Below are positions 1 through 11,133 of a stretch of 64,000 nucleotides of DNA, in pieces. The DNA is from Sabethes cyaneus (lineage: Eukaryota; Arthropoda; Insecta; Diptera; Culicidae): positions 19,108,268 through 19,172,267 of the forward strand of contig NC_071355.1 of the NCBI RefSeq assembly GCF_943734655.1. The letters run 5' to 3'. The stretch's first letter is position 1; the number at the start of each line of letters is the position of its first letter. The notes below the pieces were generated by a model that had not been told where the DNA came from, made no database searches, and worked only from the letters and a program-made list of their open reading frames with translations. The translations under genes and the position numbers were made by a program.

Positions 1-239
1 ATTTTTAGCTAAAATAATTGGTTGGGCTTACCTAAATCTTCCTAAGGTGTGGAAAACCAAATTTTGAGTAAAAAATGGGTCCTATTTAGGCTGCTTGCAA
101 TCAACAATTGAATTATTCCGGGTGTCAAATAACTTAGTTTCAAATTTCTTATAATAGCTCTTGGGTTCAAGGAGATTCTTAGTAGTTTCAACAATTTTTA
201 GGTGAAAACATTTAAGAGTGTAATTCTTCAAATGAATTA

Positions 240-355
240 ATAGAAAATGAGCAGTCATTCACTTTTTGTCGGAAAGCCCAGTTTTGGAAGCAATTCTTGG
301 GCTCTACTTTTAGGAATGTATTCCCTGCATTCTTGCCAATCTGAACACAGATAGC
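240..355 (+). repeat. Dispersed repeat, copy A
   Basis: About 115 bp with clear similarity to 2905-3022 (same strand) and, reverse-complemented, to about 32515-32580. Shared phrases include GAGCAGTCA, TGTCGGAAAG and TTGCCAATCTGAACACAG. Three diverged copies in one window indicate a dispersed mobile repeat. No coding capacity or terminal structure could be seen, so the class is unknown. Confidence 0.6.
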
Positions 356-2560
356 TAGATAAACGACAAAAGTTATTGGAGTTTTAAAGTTTTCATTCTC
401 TTGTTACAGTTCTGTTTTTTGTTTTCAAAAAATGTTACCTACTTTAGTAGCATGTTCAAAAACATAAACAGTACAAAGTCTGCCTGCTACCACCATGCTA
501 TAAAAATCATAAAAATGCTAAAATTCATGGCGAGACTAGAACGATTAGTATAATCATCACAAAGGTATGAATACCGTAAGGCGGCAGCCAACTTTGTTAA
601 TTATACTGCGTTTGCAGGTACTAAAATCAAACAAGACTAATTAAATCCGAGGATGACGTTCTTCCCAGTAAATAGCTTACCTAATGTATGAACTTATTGT
701 TTTTGTTATCATCATCACTGTGCACACACACACTTTGTACAAACGGCACCGTTTAACTGATGGGTAGCAATGTTTATTCTATCCATACACAGCTGTTTTT
801 GATTCATCATCACCATCATGTTCTTCGTTTGTTCCGAGTCCCGAACTGCGAGCCTGCGATGCGACACCAACACACGCGAACCTCAAACTTAATGTTTATC
901 TCTGCTTTTTCTCGAATGCAGAGCAACAGAGCGTTTTATGATAGAAAGGAATAAACGAAAATTTAAACCTTTTGGAAAGCTCAGCTCATTTACGATGTAT
1001 GCACGACGACCACATAGTAACAAGAACGAGCCTCGGTTCGGGTCGAGTCGAGATAATGAGAAATAATGTCACTTTTCTTATCAACAGCGTTTTTACACTC
1101 GTTTACTTTAAAATTTGTTCCAGTATTGCGTTGTATTTGTAAATTTTCCACTGCCGATAATGCGAAAACGTTTAAAACGACGTATTTTAGCATTCGTTTA
1201 ATATCCCATTACCATATGCGATTTCTCTTCCACAGATTTCCAATTACCATCAGGAGAAAATGGAAAATCAATACTGAACTTGGTTGCAGCCTAGCCCAAA
1301 GTTTTATCACCGATAGAGTCTTAACACATCTTTTCCATTCCTTCAGTACTTTTCATTTAACAGTTTTTCACTAACTAGCAAACGTTTTACACTTACAAAA
1401 TACAGTTTTAATCGAATTTTACTTCAATTTCAGTCCACAGCGAAAGATTTTTCTACGCATGAAGCTTTTCAAAATGTCTGTTCACCACACACCGGAGAGA
1501 GAGAATAAAGTATAAAGTAGGGTTTTTCCTCACGGTGGAACCACTCGCAGAAACGCGCCGTCGATCAGGGTACGCCTGTCGTCGCCGAAGTCTATTCGCC
1601 GTGTGACGGTCCGGTGGCACAGTGCAACTTTTCACCGAACCGAACCGAACGAACCCGCACACTATCGAGTTTTAAAGGCAGGCAGGCAGCAGGGACGCTG
1701 TTGCACCTTCCACTGCCACCCCCAGCTGAGCTTTTCTGCGATGATGGTTGGCAAGCGGAAGAGCGTCGAAGTATTACGTGATAAAATGTTGAATTTAGGT
1801 GTTTGACGATGAAAAGTACTAACGATAGTCTATTTTTAGTATCGAAATCACTTTTAAATAGCGCTAAAACTTCCAACATGATGACGATAGTTATGGATGA
1901 CCCCAAGAAGTTTTCTCACGATTGCGATCAGCTGTGCGATATGGGGTGCGTTCACGGAGCATTATAATAGGGTTGAACAGTACAATTTGATTTTTCGATT
2001 CGCTGTTTATTATTTTGATTTTTTAAATCTGGAACCCATTTATCCGACTGTTATCAACCATCTGCTATCAAATCAGATGTTCAGCATGCTCTGCTCGTTA
2101 GTTTTCTGCAAGGACTTAAGGAACATAAAGTATCATCACCGATCACCGACACTTATTTAATTAAATCACCATTAAAAATTAGCAAAAGAAGAAATTAAAT
2201 TTTTTCCATGATTTAGAACACAGGTTTTTTGAAGATTTGCCTTGGTAAGCAAACTGGTATTTAGATATAATGGTATTCATTTGTGTAGTTTAGATATAAT
2301 GGTATGTGTGCGTATATGGAATGGTTAGACTGGAGGGACAAAATTAGATATGAGACCACGTATGAGACTATCTAATAAAAGGGTGCGGCGAAAGTTTGAC
2401 TGCCAAAACACTTTGGTACCAACCGATAATGTGTGGGTTGGAGTCCCACTTGCCATTGAACGACCCAATATAGTTTTAGCATCATATCGAAATTTCCCAC
2501 TTTCATCCAGTCTTTACCATTCTTCTCACCAAACGCTCCTTCATTTTACAAAAAATATCA
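356..2560. other. Noncoding, nothing recognised
   Basis: Mostly AT-rich sequence without a convincing reading frame. Positions 1540-1750 are richer in GC. A 17-nt phrase (TTTAGATATAATGGTAT) occurs twice, at 2260 and 2289, a 29-bp period. No gene or RNA signal could be supported. Confidence 0.5.
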
Positions 2561-2634
2561 ATATTGCTTGATGAGAGAAATTCTGAGACACTCACCTCGA
2601 TCATTGATGTCGGTTGTTTACTCCATATTCCATG

Positions 2635-2705
2635 CAGGGCCGGCGCTTCCCTTAAGCAAAACAAGCAACTGCTTGGAGCGCCACTACGAGGGGGCGCCAT
2701 TTCGC
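2635..2705. mobile_element. hAT-like terminal fragment (MITE)
   Basis: The stretch begins CAGGGCCGGCGCTTCCCTTA and continues through AGCGCC and GGGGGCGCC. A CAGGGCCGGC start is typical of hAT-type DNA transposon ends in animals (family knowledge). The other end and an 8-bp TSD were not found, so this is either one end of a nonautonomous copy or a chance GC-rich stretch. Confidence 0.4.
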
Positions 2706-2739
2706 TTACATTAAAAATTTCTTCCTTCTCCTTTATCAG

Positions 2740-3310
2740 CACACAACCGGGATGGCAAGTGGTGTATCTAGATTTACTCTCCGCTGTATTGGGTCCTGGG
2801 CTATTTACCGTCAATTCGTTGACGTTGACCTGGTCGAGCCATCTAGTAAGTCGGGTCTTTCTATTCCTAAAGGCCCTCATACAAGTACGAACATGTTAGC
2901 CGAAAATGTTCATTGACTTTACGTCGGAGAGCCCAATTTCGGAAGCAGTTTTTGGGCCCTAAAGCGGGGCTCTGTTTATAGAAATGTATACACTGCATTT
3001 TTCTTGCCAATCTGAACACAGCGATTATATTTTCATGAACATAATTTTTGCTTCAAACAAAAAAAAACTGCTTTTGAAATTTGCAGAATCGATGACGACT
3101 AGTTTTTACCTTAAGGCCGATGAAGGTCTAGGAAAGAACAGATTCACTGCACGGTCATCCGGTATTCTTGTGACGTGACCGACCCATCGTACTCTCCCTA
3201 CTTTCGACGAGTGTACCTTGAGAATCATTCCAGGTAGTGCCTGCAGTGCATGATTCATACGCCTACGCCATTCTTCGCTTTCCGTTTGCGCTCCACCTGA
3301 TGAAAATCTA
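2740..3310 (-). mobile_element. RTE-like LINE 3' relic, interrupted
   Basis: On the minus strand 3300-3115 encodes WRRRMNHALQ followed by VGRVRWVGHVTRIPDDR, the conserved C-terminal tail of the same LINE family seen at 43975-49200. Sequence 2740-2880, nearer the element's 3' end, matches the next part of that family (compare 44030-44160). The block 2881-3104 between them is foreign and carries dispersed repeat copy B. Frame is broken; a dead, interrupted fragment. Confidence 0.6.
2881..3104 (+). repeat. Dispersed repeat copy B inside a LINE relic
   Basis: 2905-3022 parallels 251-352 closely (TCGGAGAGCCCAATTTCGGA against the corresponding stretch at 270), and both end in TTGCCAATCTGAACACAG. 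Its position inside a LINE tail shows that it arrived after the LINE. No TSD or inverted ends were recognised. Confidence 0.55.
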
Positions 3311-4090
3311 TTCGCAACAAAACACAACAATCAAAACACTCAGAAAAAAGGTGGTGGGAAAGTGGAATTAATGATATTAAATTATTTAGGACTTTTTCGG
3401 CTGAGATTTTTGAATCTCTTCAGAATCGGCAATCAGCAGATTCATCTTCGATGAAGTAGCAAGGTATGAGGACGAAGTTTCTGAAGTATATGAAAATATG
3501 AACCGAACTTTTTCGTTTTTGAAGGTTTATCATTCTAATAATGGGTTTCAAAAAACCGACAATTATTCAAAAGAAATGGCGGTTGACAAGCGACAAGCGT
3601 TGCGAAGCCTACACTTGTGTGGGCTAATTTTCTCACACACGCGTACTCATTCTAATGAATAGGCCGACATAAGCATTCCTTGCGGACACCCGCTCTTGTT
3701 TATTCATGCACTGCAGCGAGTTTTGCGAGTGTGTATTTAGCTAACAGCCACGGTCGTCGCTGTCGCACGTCATTACAGCCTGAGCAACTGATACCGATCA
3801 CTCGCGAGGACTCGCACTCCCGCCTGCGTGTAAAGCCGAGGGCGTAAGATGAAGAAGAAAACAAATAGTAATGCAACATCTGAATCCCAGCGTGCCGCTA
3901 GCTCTCACGGGCAGCTGGCTGCTCACGACTTGTTTGCCTCGTGAGTGGTTATGCAGAAAGACGCTACGAGACTGTGCGTTTGCGAGTGCGTAGGTAGTAA
4001 AATGTCTGCACACAACAACGCCGGCTGTTTTTCGTGTGTTCTGGGGACGCCATTTTGAGAATTTGCGTGGAGCGACAAATTGGCTAGCGC
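3311..4090. other. Noncoding, nothing recognised
   Basis: No frame of substance. 3600-4030 is GC-richer, with short phrases such as CTCGCGAGGACTCGCAC, and could be the 5' UTR of a retroelement or an old promoter region. Nothing firmer can be said. Confidence 0.35.
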
Positions 4091-4094
4091 CAGC

Positions 4095-4430
4095 CCTGAT
4101 TCCATGGTCCAGATATTATCAGCGTTGATATCGTACCCGATGATAGAGTCCTTGTTGACTCCTCTGCAATATTTGACGAACGCCGCAACCTCTTGAGCCT
4201 TAGGAACGTCGCCAGGAATGTAGGCCGATGCTACGATGATATAGGATTTACTCCTGGCGGTTGGTACCTCAACACTGACCGCGACGATGGCGATGTCTCA
4301 TTTGATGAACTCTGTATTGGAAAAGCAATGAATAGCGTAAACTGAAATTGAATACCTTGTATTCTCCATTTGTAGATCCAGAACTCTGAATCAAGGCCAG
4401 GCCCACAGCGTCTTTGATAAACCTCCTAGA
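4095..4430 (-). mobile_element. LINE endonuclease fragment
   Basis: Read on the minus strand, 4260-4110 gives an uninterrupted stretch containing YIIVASAYIPGDVPKAQEV and then IIGYDINADN. The order AYxPGD, then IIG-D-NA, is the signature of the endonuclease/exonuclease/phosphatase fold of non-LTR retrotransposons. Stops and shifts surround it. The clade cannot be fixed from this piece. Confidence 0.55.
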
Positions 4431-6180
4431 GAGTACACCCGATGTTGCTTTCGCATCCTACCGGTTTATCTGCTGTACCCTAGTGTTCTGCATTTTTGTG
4501 AATTTCCCGCATACTTCAGGCTTTTGGGAAAGACAGAAACCTCGATCGCAGGATTAGGCCACATTAGAGCTGCTGGATATTCGTTACGATTCTCTTATTA
4601 CCAGTTCCCGAATTCGCTTTGGATTCGGGGAGAGCTGTCTTCACGCTGACTCGCCACGGATCTCACTGGAGTTTTCTGGGTCGCCTTTTGGGTGGAAACC
4701 ACTATTTTGGTATGGTTTGGCTCTGGCACTTTCCCCAGATACTGGTTTTACAAGTTTTAGCCTCCTTGTACCGGCTTGTGATGTGGCGTTGCTTCGGATT
4801 TACATTTTCCTCAGCTGTGTTTTGTCGAAACAATTGGATTGGATTGGATCGCGCTGTAGAATTCGTCATTTGTCCGGAACGAGATTCTCATTTTGACTTT
4901 CTATGGGTCTTTTGAGTCCCTGGATAACGAATTACGCGGTTTGTGTGAAGGAAATATAAAGGAACAAAAGGTTTAAAAAATAAACATTTGAATTAGTTTT
5001 TCTTCGATTCAACTAAAATGCTTACCTGGAAGGATACAATATGATTGTTTGTTAACGTTTAGATTTGTATTGTTTTTTTAAGGATGTTCTTCTCCTGCAC
5101 TCAGTGAACTTATTTTACTTTTTTAACTGTAGCACCTTAGAGAAGCAAAATTCGAAAATATCATATATGGGGCATTTATAGAGGAAATTATTATCCATAA
5201 GATTGCTAAACTAAGTATATTGCTCTATCTTTAGTATTTACGGCACACTCCCAGTTCACACTGGCATTGCACATTGGACAAGCCTGGATGTAATGTAGTT
5301 TGTTATATTCGGCATAAATCGAACAACCTGGAGTTGATTGCGGATTCCAGTGACTGAACGCTATCACCGCAAGTATCTGGTTTGCTTACCTGTCAAAAAC
5401 ACGATTTTTTCGAAATTAGACGGGCATGAAATAAAACAATTAGACAGAAAAAGTTCGTGGTTTCATTAAATAAACTATGGGTTACACGTATCTTTCCTTT
5501 TAATATACCTTCTTTACTTTGTAGGGCTTTAGGCGATTCAACCAGCATGGCTTGCTATGATAATACATTGAGGTAATCTTCCTTTCCTTAAAAAACACGT
5601 GTTTCCAATCAATTAAATGTCCATTTGCCATCAAGGCGAATGCCAACAGGAAGTGTTTTGAGTGAGAAAGATTAGGGAACGGTTGAAGTCTATAAGAAGC
5701 AGGTTGTATCAATTCGAAGGACACAGACTCAGTAGATTGGATAAAGTGGTAAGAAACTATTTAAAGGATCCAGAACAGAACACTATGCTACAATCAAATA
5801 AAAACAAAAAAAGTACTTCTTTACCGTTTGGGCGATTGTTCCGATCTCTTGGGCCAAGGCGCGGATTGATGAAGCCACATTGCTCTCAATCTTCCTTTAC
5901 AGATTCTGCTGCACTTTACGGACACGCACAGCACCGTCGGGCGGCCTAGGCCAGGCTCCGTTAGACGCTCTTGCCTTTGGAGCACTATAACTTCTTTCCC
6001 TTAAGAGATAGAAGTTTTCTTTCTTCGACAAAAACTCTTTAAATAACATTTTGTACAACTTTTTCTTGAACTATGTTTATTTTGGGCCTTAAATAAAAAA
6101 AGTTGAATTGATTATTTATTGACGCACCCTCATGCAGAAAACTTAGTAGCACACACTAACAGACGTACAACTGGGGTCTC
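4431..6180. other. Noncoding, nothing recognised
   Basis: AT-rich intergenic sequence. Open frames at 4619-4915 and 5662-5949 show no domain, signal peptide or codon bias that would support a gene. Confidence 0.4.
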
Positions 6181-6269
6181 ATCCCATGGCCAATAAAAAC
6201 GATCATTTCAAATTTTCATTTAAGCCAAGACTCAAACAACAGTCGCAGCGAGAGAATGCCGCTCGCCTG

Positions 6270-6960
6270 CGTTGGCGCTGTTTAACGTTTGTTAGTCGTT
6301 TTTCGCTTATTTTACCTTCTGGCTTTGTGGCACTTTTTCAAGGTCTTATCATTTTTGATCGTCTTTTGTGGTGTTTTAAGTTTGATGCCGACGTCATTTG
6401 TAGTCTTTTTTGGTATATCTTGCCAATATTTTGCTGTATTTTGCTTGCCTTTTCTGTATCTATTTAGAGTATTTTCGTCATTTTGTATTTTTTGTTGGTC
6501 TATTTGCTGTCTTTCAGTCTATTATCGTTGCTTTTTCGCCATCTTTTTGTCATTCATTTGGAGGCTTTTCTTCGTATTCGTATTTTTGTCGTTTTTAAAC
6601 GTCTGTTTTTGGCAATATTTGTCGCTTATTTTCCACGGCTTCTTGCAGATTTTATTTGCTGTTATGAAGTCTTTTCGTCGTGGTAATTTGGCGCTGTTTC
6701 TTCGATTTTTTATTTGGAGTTATCTTTGATTTGCTGTTTTGGAGTTTTTTCTTTGTTCTTTCCTTGTCTTTCTGATGAATATTCGCCATCTTTGGTATTT
6801 TCGCCTTTTTTTCATGGTATTTTCGCCATATTTTTATCAATGTTCTGTCATTTTTTCATCACACTGTCGTCGCCTTTCCGGTGTGCTGTCGCCGTATCTT
6901 GTTGTTATTTTCTACCTGTTTTAATCATCTTTTAATCGCTTTCTGAAGGCTGAAATGTTC
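6270..6960 (+). repeat. T-rich degenerate low-complexity tract
   Basis: About 690 bp dominated by short phrases such as TTTTCGCC, TTTGCTGT and TTTTTGTCGTTTTT. The composition opens overlapping frames on both strands whose translations are only Phe/Leu/Ser strings. Probably a decayed simple-sequence repeat; it does not match the polypurine family at 11.5, 53.5 and 60-62.6 kb. Confidence 0.6.
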
Positions 6961-8130
6961 AACAGTTTTTAATTCTTTTTAAAAAGAGCATACAGAACAT
7001 TACTTCATATAAAGCAAGGCCTCAGCTGGTTGGTTATAAAGAACAACCTTATTCGCTTGATTTTGAAGTTCTATTGTATTACAGAAACATATTATAGAAC
7101 TATAGGGAGAAATAGAAGCGAGAATATTTTGTCTTTTTACCGTACTCCAGGAAAATATCAGTATTGCTATAAATGTGAATAAATTAGGACCAGAAAGCAA
7201 AAGCCAGAAAGTTCGTATAGTAGCAGTACTCGTATGGAGCGTAGTCGTGATTTTTGTAATTAAATGAAACTTTCACTCTTTTCAGTAAAGTTTATGAAAA
7301 CTCGTATATACGAACACTTGATCCGTAAAAATTCCTAAGTCCGTAGAACTACGGATAAATCCGTATTACTGATCCTAATCCCGTGGAAAATATCTGGAAA
7401 ATTACTGTGCTACAGATCTATGTGAGCAATAAAACAGCATTGTTGAGCCTGCAGCGCCAATTTTGGAAACATGGCAGAATTTGCAAATGCAAATTTTGAA
7501 GCACTTGATTAGAAGTATTTTTCAGCTTATCGAGCATGCTGAAGGACCAACTGATGATATTGAAATAATGAAAATATTCATCAAGCATCAATGAATTTTA
7601 CACTTAGCTGCGGTTATATCAAATAGTCTCTGAATTTAATGAATAAGCGCAAATAAGTATTTTAGTCTGTCATATTGCGGAATATTTAATGATTTTCTAC
7701 CTTCAAATACAGCTGAAATAAATTGTGCGACAACTATTTCTATAAACATTACAGCTTATATCTAAAAAAGAAGTTGATTGTAGTGAAAGAGCTGATGTTT
7801 TTCAAAAATTGTTGAAATGCCAAGCTGAGTGTATTCATGTTTACCTAGAAAGGAACTAAAAAGCAACAATTGGATTTAAAAATCGGTATATTTCTGCCAA
7901 TCAAGAGACTACATCCTCCAGTAGTTCCATGCTTTTAACTTATGATCTAAATATTTAGATAATATGGTCAACACCATGATCAAATGTAACCTAAACTGTC
8001 AATTCGTTCGTTCAATAGCTATCGAATGCTGCGGCCGTTTCAAAATGCTTCTCAAAATCATAGCGAACGAGCTGTAGACATTTCGGTTTTCAATGATTCT
8101 TTAGACTACTCCACCAACATTAGAACTAGA
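6961..8130. other. Noncoding downstream of the zinc-finger gene
   Basis: AT-rich sequence between the T-rich tract and the zinc-finger gene stop codon. Its right part should include the 3' UTR of that minus-strand gene. No gene or repeat recognised. Confidence 0.4.
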
Positions 8131-8136
8131 ACTCTT

Positions 8137-10123
8137 TCAGTTATACAACAGATCTAGCTTGATCGAATCAATGACCCCCATGGTTTCCCCGTCGAACGTA
8201 ATAACATCCTGGGGATTGGGAGAAAGTAAGCAAAGGTTTTCGATTCGGGGAACGATGCCATTTTCACCGGTGCTGCTGCTGCTGCCGGTTGCCGAGTGGT
8301 GGTCCTGATTGTCCGGTTGACTCGATGGCTCGAATAGCATGTTACGAGGTTGATTTTGACCGATTTCGTAGCTGCCACTGTGGTGTCCGATGCCCATCTT
8401 GTCGTACGATTCGTTGAACAGTTCGTCCAGAGTACGATTGATGTAGTCTTCAGGCTTTATCTCCTGCGGTTCGGATTGGTCGGTGGTACTCTCGATGGAG
8501 GCCGGTGGATCCGAATCGGTCATCGGGGAGGATACGTCCTGCAGGGTCGGTAGAATGGCGGACGATTGAAGCAGCTTTTGCAGTAAATCGCCGGTTTGGC
8601 GCACCACGGTGCCCGGCGGTTGGGCCGGACATTTGTGTGTCCGCTGGGATACCTTGTAACGAAAGCTTTTATCACATGCAGTGCACTTGTATGGTTGTGT
8701 GTTGGTGTGGATTCGTCTGTGAACTAGATAGGATACCCGCTGTCGAAAGCACTTGCCTATGGTAGAGCGGTATAGTTTAAAGCGTGATAAGGGATATTTT
8801 ATGTCTCGGGAGTTACCGCAAGTTTCGCAAGAGAAGGGTTTCTCGCCGCTGTGAATCCGTTCGTGGTTGTGAAGCGTCGAAAGTTCTTTGAACGCTCGAC
8901 CGCACACCGTACAGATGTGCGGTTTTTCGTCACTGTGATACAGCAGATGCTTGTGATAGGACTGCTGGAAGGTGAACGATTTTCCGCAGATTTGGCACGA
9001 ATAAGGCATTTCACCTGGAATGAAAAAAGAAAAATTAATCGCCAAACCAAGACTGGCATCGATCGAACGTACCTGTATGAAGCCGTTTATGCTTTTTGAG
9101 AAAGTATTTAGTAGTGAAACTTTTCAAACAAACGTCACATTCCCATTGTTTGTTCGTTTCCGGAATAGTTCCCATCGATTGCGGAGAGGGCAGTGATGGC
9201 GAAGGGACGTCAGAAAAGTGACCAACCGGAGAGGCAGCACTGGGTGGGCTGCCATTCGGTGTGGCATGTTCGACTATTTGGTGCTGCTGCTGGTTGGCTA
9301 CGTAGATGAATTCAGCCAACTGCCTAGGGTCTAGAATTTTAATTATCTGAGGTTGACCCATTGGAGCAGATAATGAAACCGTTGGGGTAAGCGGTGGAGG
9401 TTGGGATTGATTTTGTGCTGACATCAGTTGTCTATTACTTTGCACATCGAACTGCATTACGTCTTGATATTGGTAAACGGATGTTGTGGTGGTACTAGTA
9501 GTGACTGGCAATTGAGAGGTAGCACAATCGGTACTACTTTGCGAGTATTTTTTCTGGCATCCTAAATGCACCACCCGCATATGAATCTTCAATGATCCTT
9601 TCATCCTAAAAGCTTTTGGACACATGCTACACTGGAAGAGATCCTTCGGTTCGTCTATTTTCGTCACCGTTTCCTGCTTAGCAGCTGGACTTCCGCTTGG
9701 TGTTGCTGGAAACTCATGAAAAACTGATTTATGCATTTTGAGAAAATTGTGATCACTAAATTCGTCTGCGCAAATGTCGCACTTAACTTTGTTGACAGTT
9801 TGCTTCTCCCGATGGTTTCCATTATTCGTGCCACCTGCACTAGTTGTCGCTTCTTTCTTGGGTTTTCTAACATTTTTCAGCGAAGCTGTAATTGTAGGCT
9901 TCTTTTTTTCCTCTACCACTTCGGGAATGCGCTCTTCTTCTTGCCCCAGGATCGAATGTCCGAAAAGATGAATCGTCAATTTATCTAACCCGAGCAATTG
10001 CTCAGCACAGATCGGACATTTTAATGGCCGCGATGTAACCTTTAGCAAGCTAATACGTAAGGCATCGATGTTGGGAAAGTTCGACTGACAGCAAAGCGGA
10101 CACGATAGACTTTTGGTGCACAT
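8137..10123 (-). CDS. C2H2 zinc-finger protein, three exons
   Basis: Likely a nuclear DNA-binding transcription factor; target genes unknown. Exons on the minus strand are 10123-9073, 9014-8817 and 8756-8137, joined by 58-nt and 60-nt GT-AG introns, both phase 1, giving 622 aa. The N-terminus carries two irregular Cys pairs (CPLC, CPIC) with the second reading CPICAEQLLGLDKLTIHLFGH. C2H2 fingers follow (CDIC..., CSMC...), then a Gln/Pro/Ser-rich linker of about 130 residues, then a cluster of four canonical fingers (CDVC, CQIC, CTVC, CETC) with TGE-P type linkers and a last partial finger (CTAC). The C-terminal ~170 residues are acidic and Ser/Gln-rich, plausible as an activation region. The start ATG at 10123 is the first in the exon. 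Orthologue name not recognised. It shares a 634-bp upstream region with CCDC39. Confidence 0.88.
8757..8816 (-). other. 60-nt in-frame intron within a zinc finger
   Basis: The genomic frame reads straight through, inserting 20 non-finger codons between CETCG and KCFRQ. GT at 8816-8815 and CATAG at 8761-8757 fit splice sites. Removing the 60 nt restores C-x2-C-x12-H-x3-H (CETCGKCFRQRVSYLVHRRIH in two joined parts). Retention would destroy one finger without shifting frame. Confidence 0.85.
9015..9072 (-). other. 58-nt intron between zinc fingers
   Basis: Donor GTACGT at 9072 and acceptor TTCCAG ending at 9015. Splicing joins KRLHT to GEMPYSC and so creates a standard TGE-P inter-finger linker, which is strong support for the junction. 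Confidence 0.88.
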
Positions 10124-10757
10124 GATGATAAATTAACTTTCCTCCACGGAACGACACTCACGAACCCTGAACGGTGCGCAATTTGCAACTTCCCAAATAG
10201 GGCAATTTCACAACTCAATCGTCCTCCACATTTTAATCAATTTGAAAATTTTCACATCTTCTTCGCTCCACCAGCAGATTACGATTGACGAATTTTCATC
10301 TCTCTTCTAGATGTTTTCCTCTCCGACGAGAATGCCAAATGCGCCAAAAGTAGCGCAATTCGGACGTCCACGTGAACCGTTGGCGCATGTCTCTCGCAGT
10401 TCGGGCATGAAAACATGGAGGACGCGTTTTCTTAAAATAAAACCGCTCCGATGACGCAGCAACAGATCGGAACGCAGAATCTGCGTGCGATTCGCATCAG
10501 GATCAGATGCTGACGGTGTGCATTTTCCACCCTCCACCAGCACGCAACACGTGGTCGGACAATCGCATGCGCATGGTCACTCACTGACGTTTGAAATTCT
10601 CCGAAGAGACTTCACTCATCGATCGCATAGCAACCGCGTTGCTGTGCTTGTTGTTTACAAGGTAAAGAAGGCGAAAAATTTGTTTATCCGGAAAACTCAA
10701 CCGTGGTTCAGAACGTCGTTTTATAATTCTGTGCAAAGTTTTGTCGGTCAAAGTAAA
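10124..10757. promoter_or_regulatory. Shared upstream region of two divergent genes
   Basis: The zinc-finger gene starts at 10123 (minus) and CCDC39 at 10758 (plus), so these 634 bp must hold the 5' UTRs and promoters of both, possibly as a bidirectional promoter. It is less AT-rich than flanking DNA and has no obvious TATA box at a useful distance. AGCAACCGCGTTGCT at about 10628 is palindromic, but its half-sites are in the wrong order for an RFX X-box. Confidence 0.5.
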
Positions 10758-11133
10758 ATGGCTCAACCGTACGTGATCCGGGTTATGGAGGAAATGGGCT
10801 GGGGTTCCGGCGATCGCAGTTTCATACCGATTGCCAACGATGAGAACAAACGGCTGCTGGAATTGGTGAACCGTCTGGCGGACAGCAAAACGGTTTGCAC
10901 CGAGCGAATCCAGGATAGCGGTAGACGTTTGGCCAATCTGCAGCTGCACTGGAAGAGTGCCCAGGTTGAGTTCGATCAGAATCAGAAACTGCTGACGGCG
11001 GACAAAAGTCAAATCGATGCCGAGCATGGCATGCTTAAACTGTCGGAAAACGAAAGCGGTCGGCTGCGGAAGATGGCACGGGAGGCACAGTACGGCCGGC
11101 AGGAGCTGGAACAGCACGATCAGCGGTCTCAGA
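10758..11133 (+). CDS. CCDC39 exon 1
   Basis: Encodes residues 1-125 plus one base. ATG at 10758 begins MAQPYVIRVMEEMGWG; the following FIPIANDENKRL matches the conserved N-terminus of the family. Donor AGA|GTGAGT at 11134. Confidence 0.88.

Noticed and set aside
10628..10642. AGCAACCGCGTTGCT as an X-box in the CCDC39 promoter
   Set aside because: The half-sites are everted (GCAAC then GTTGC), the reverse of the RFX arrangement.
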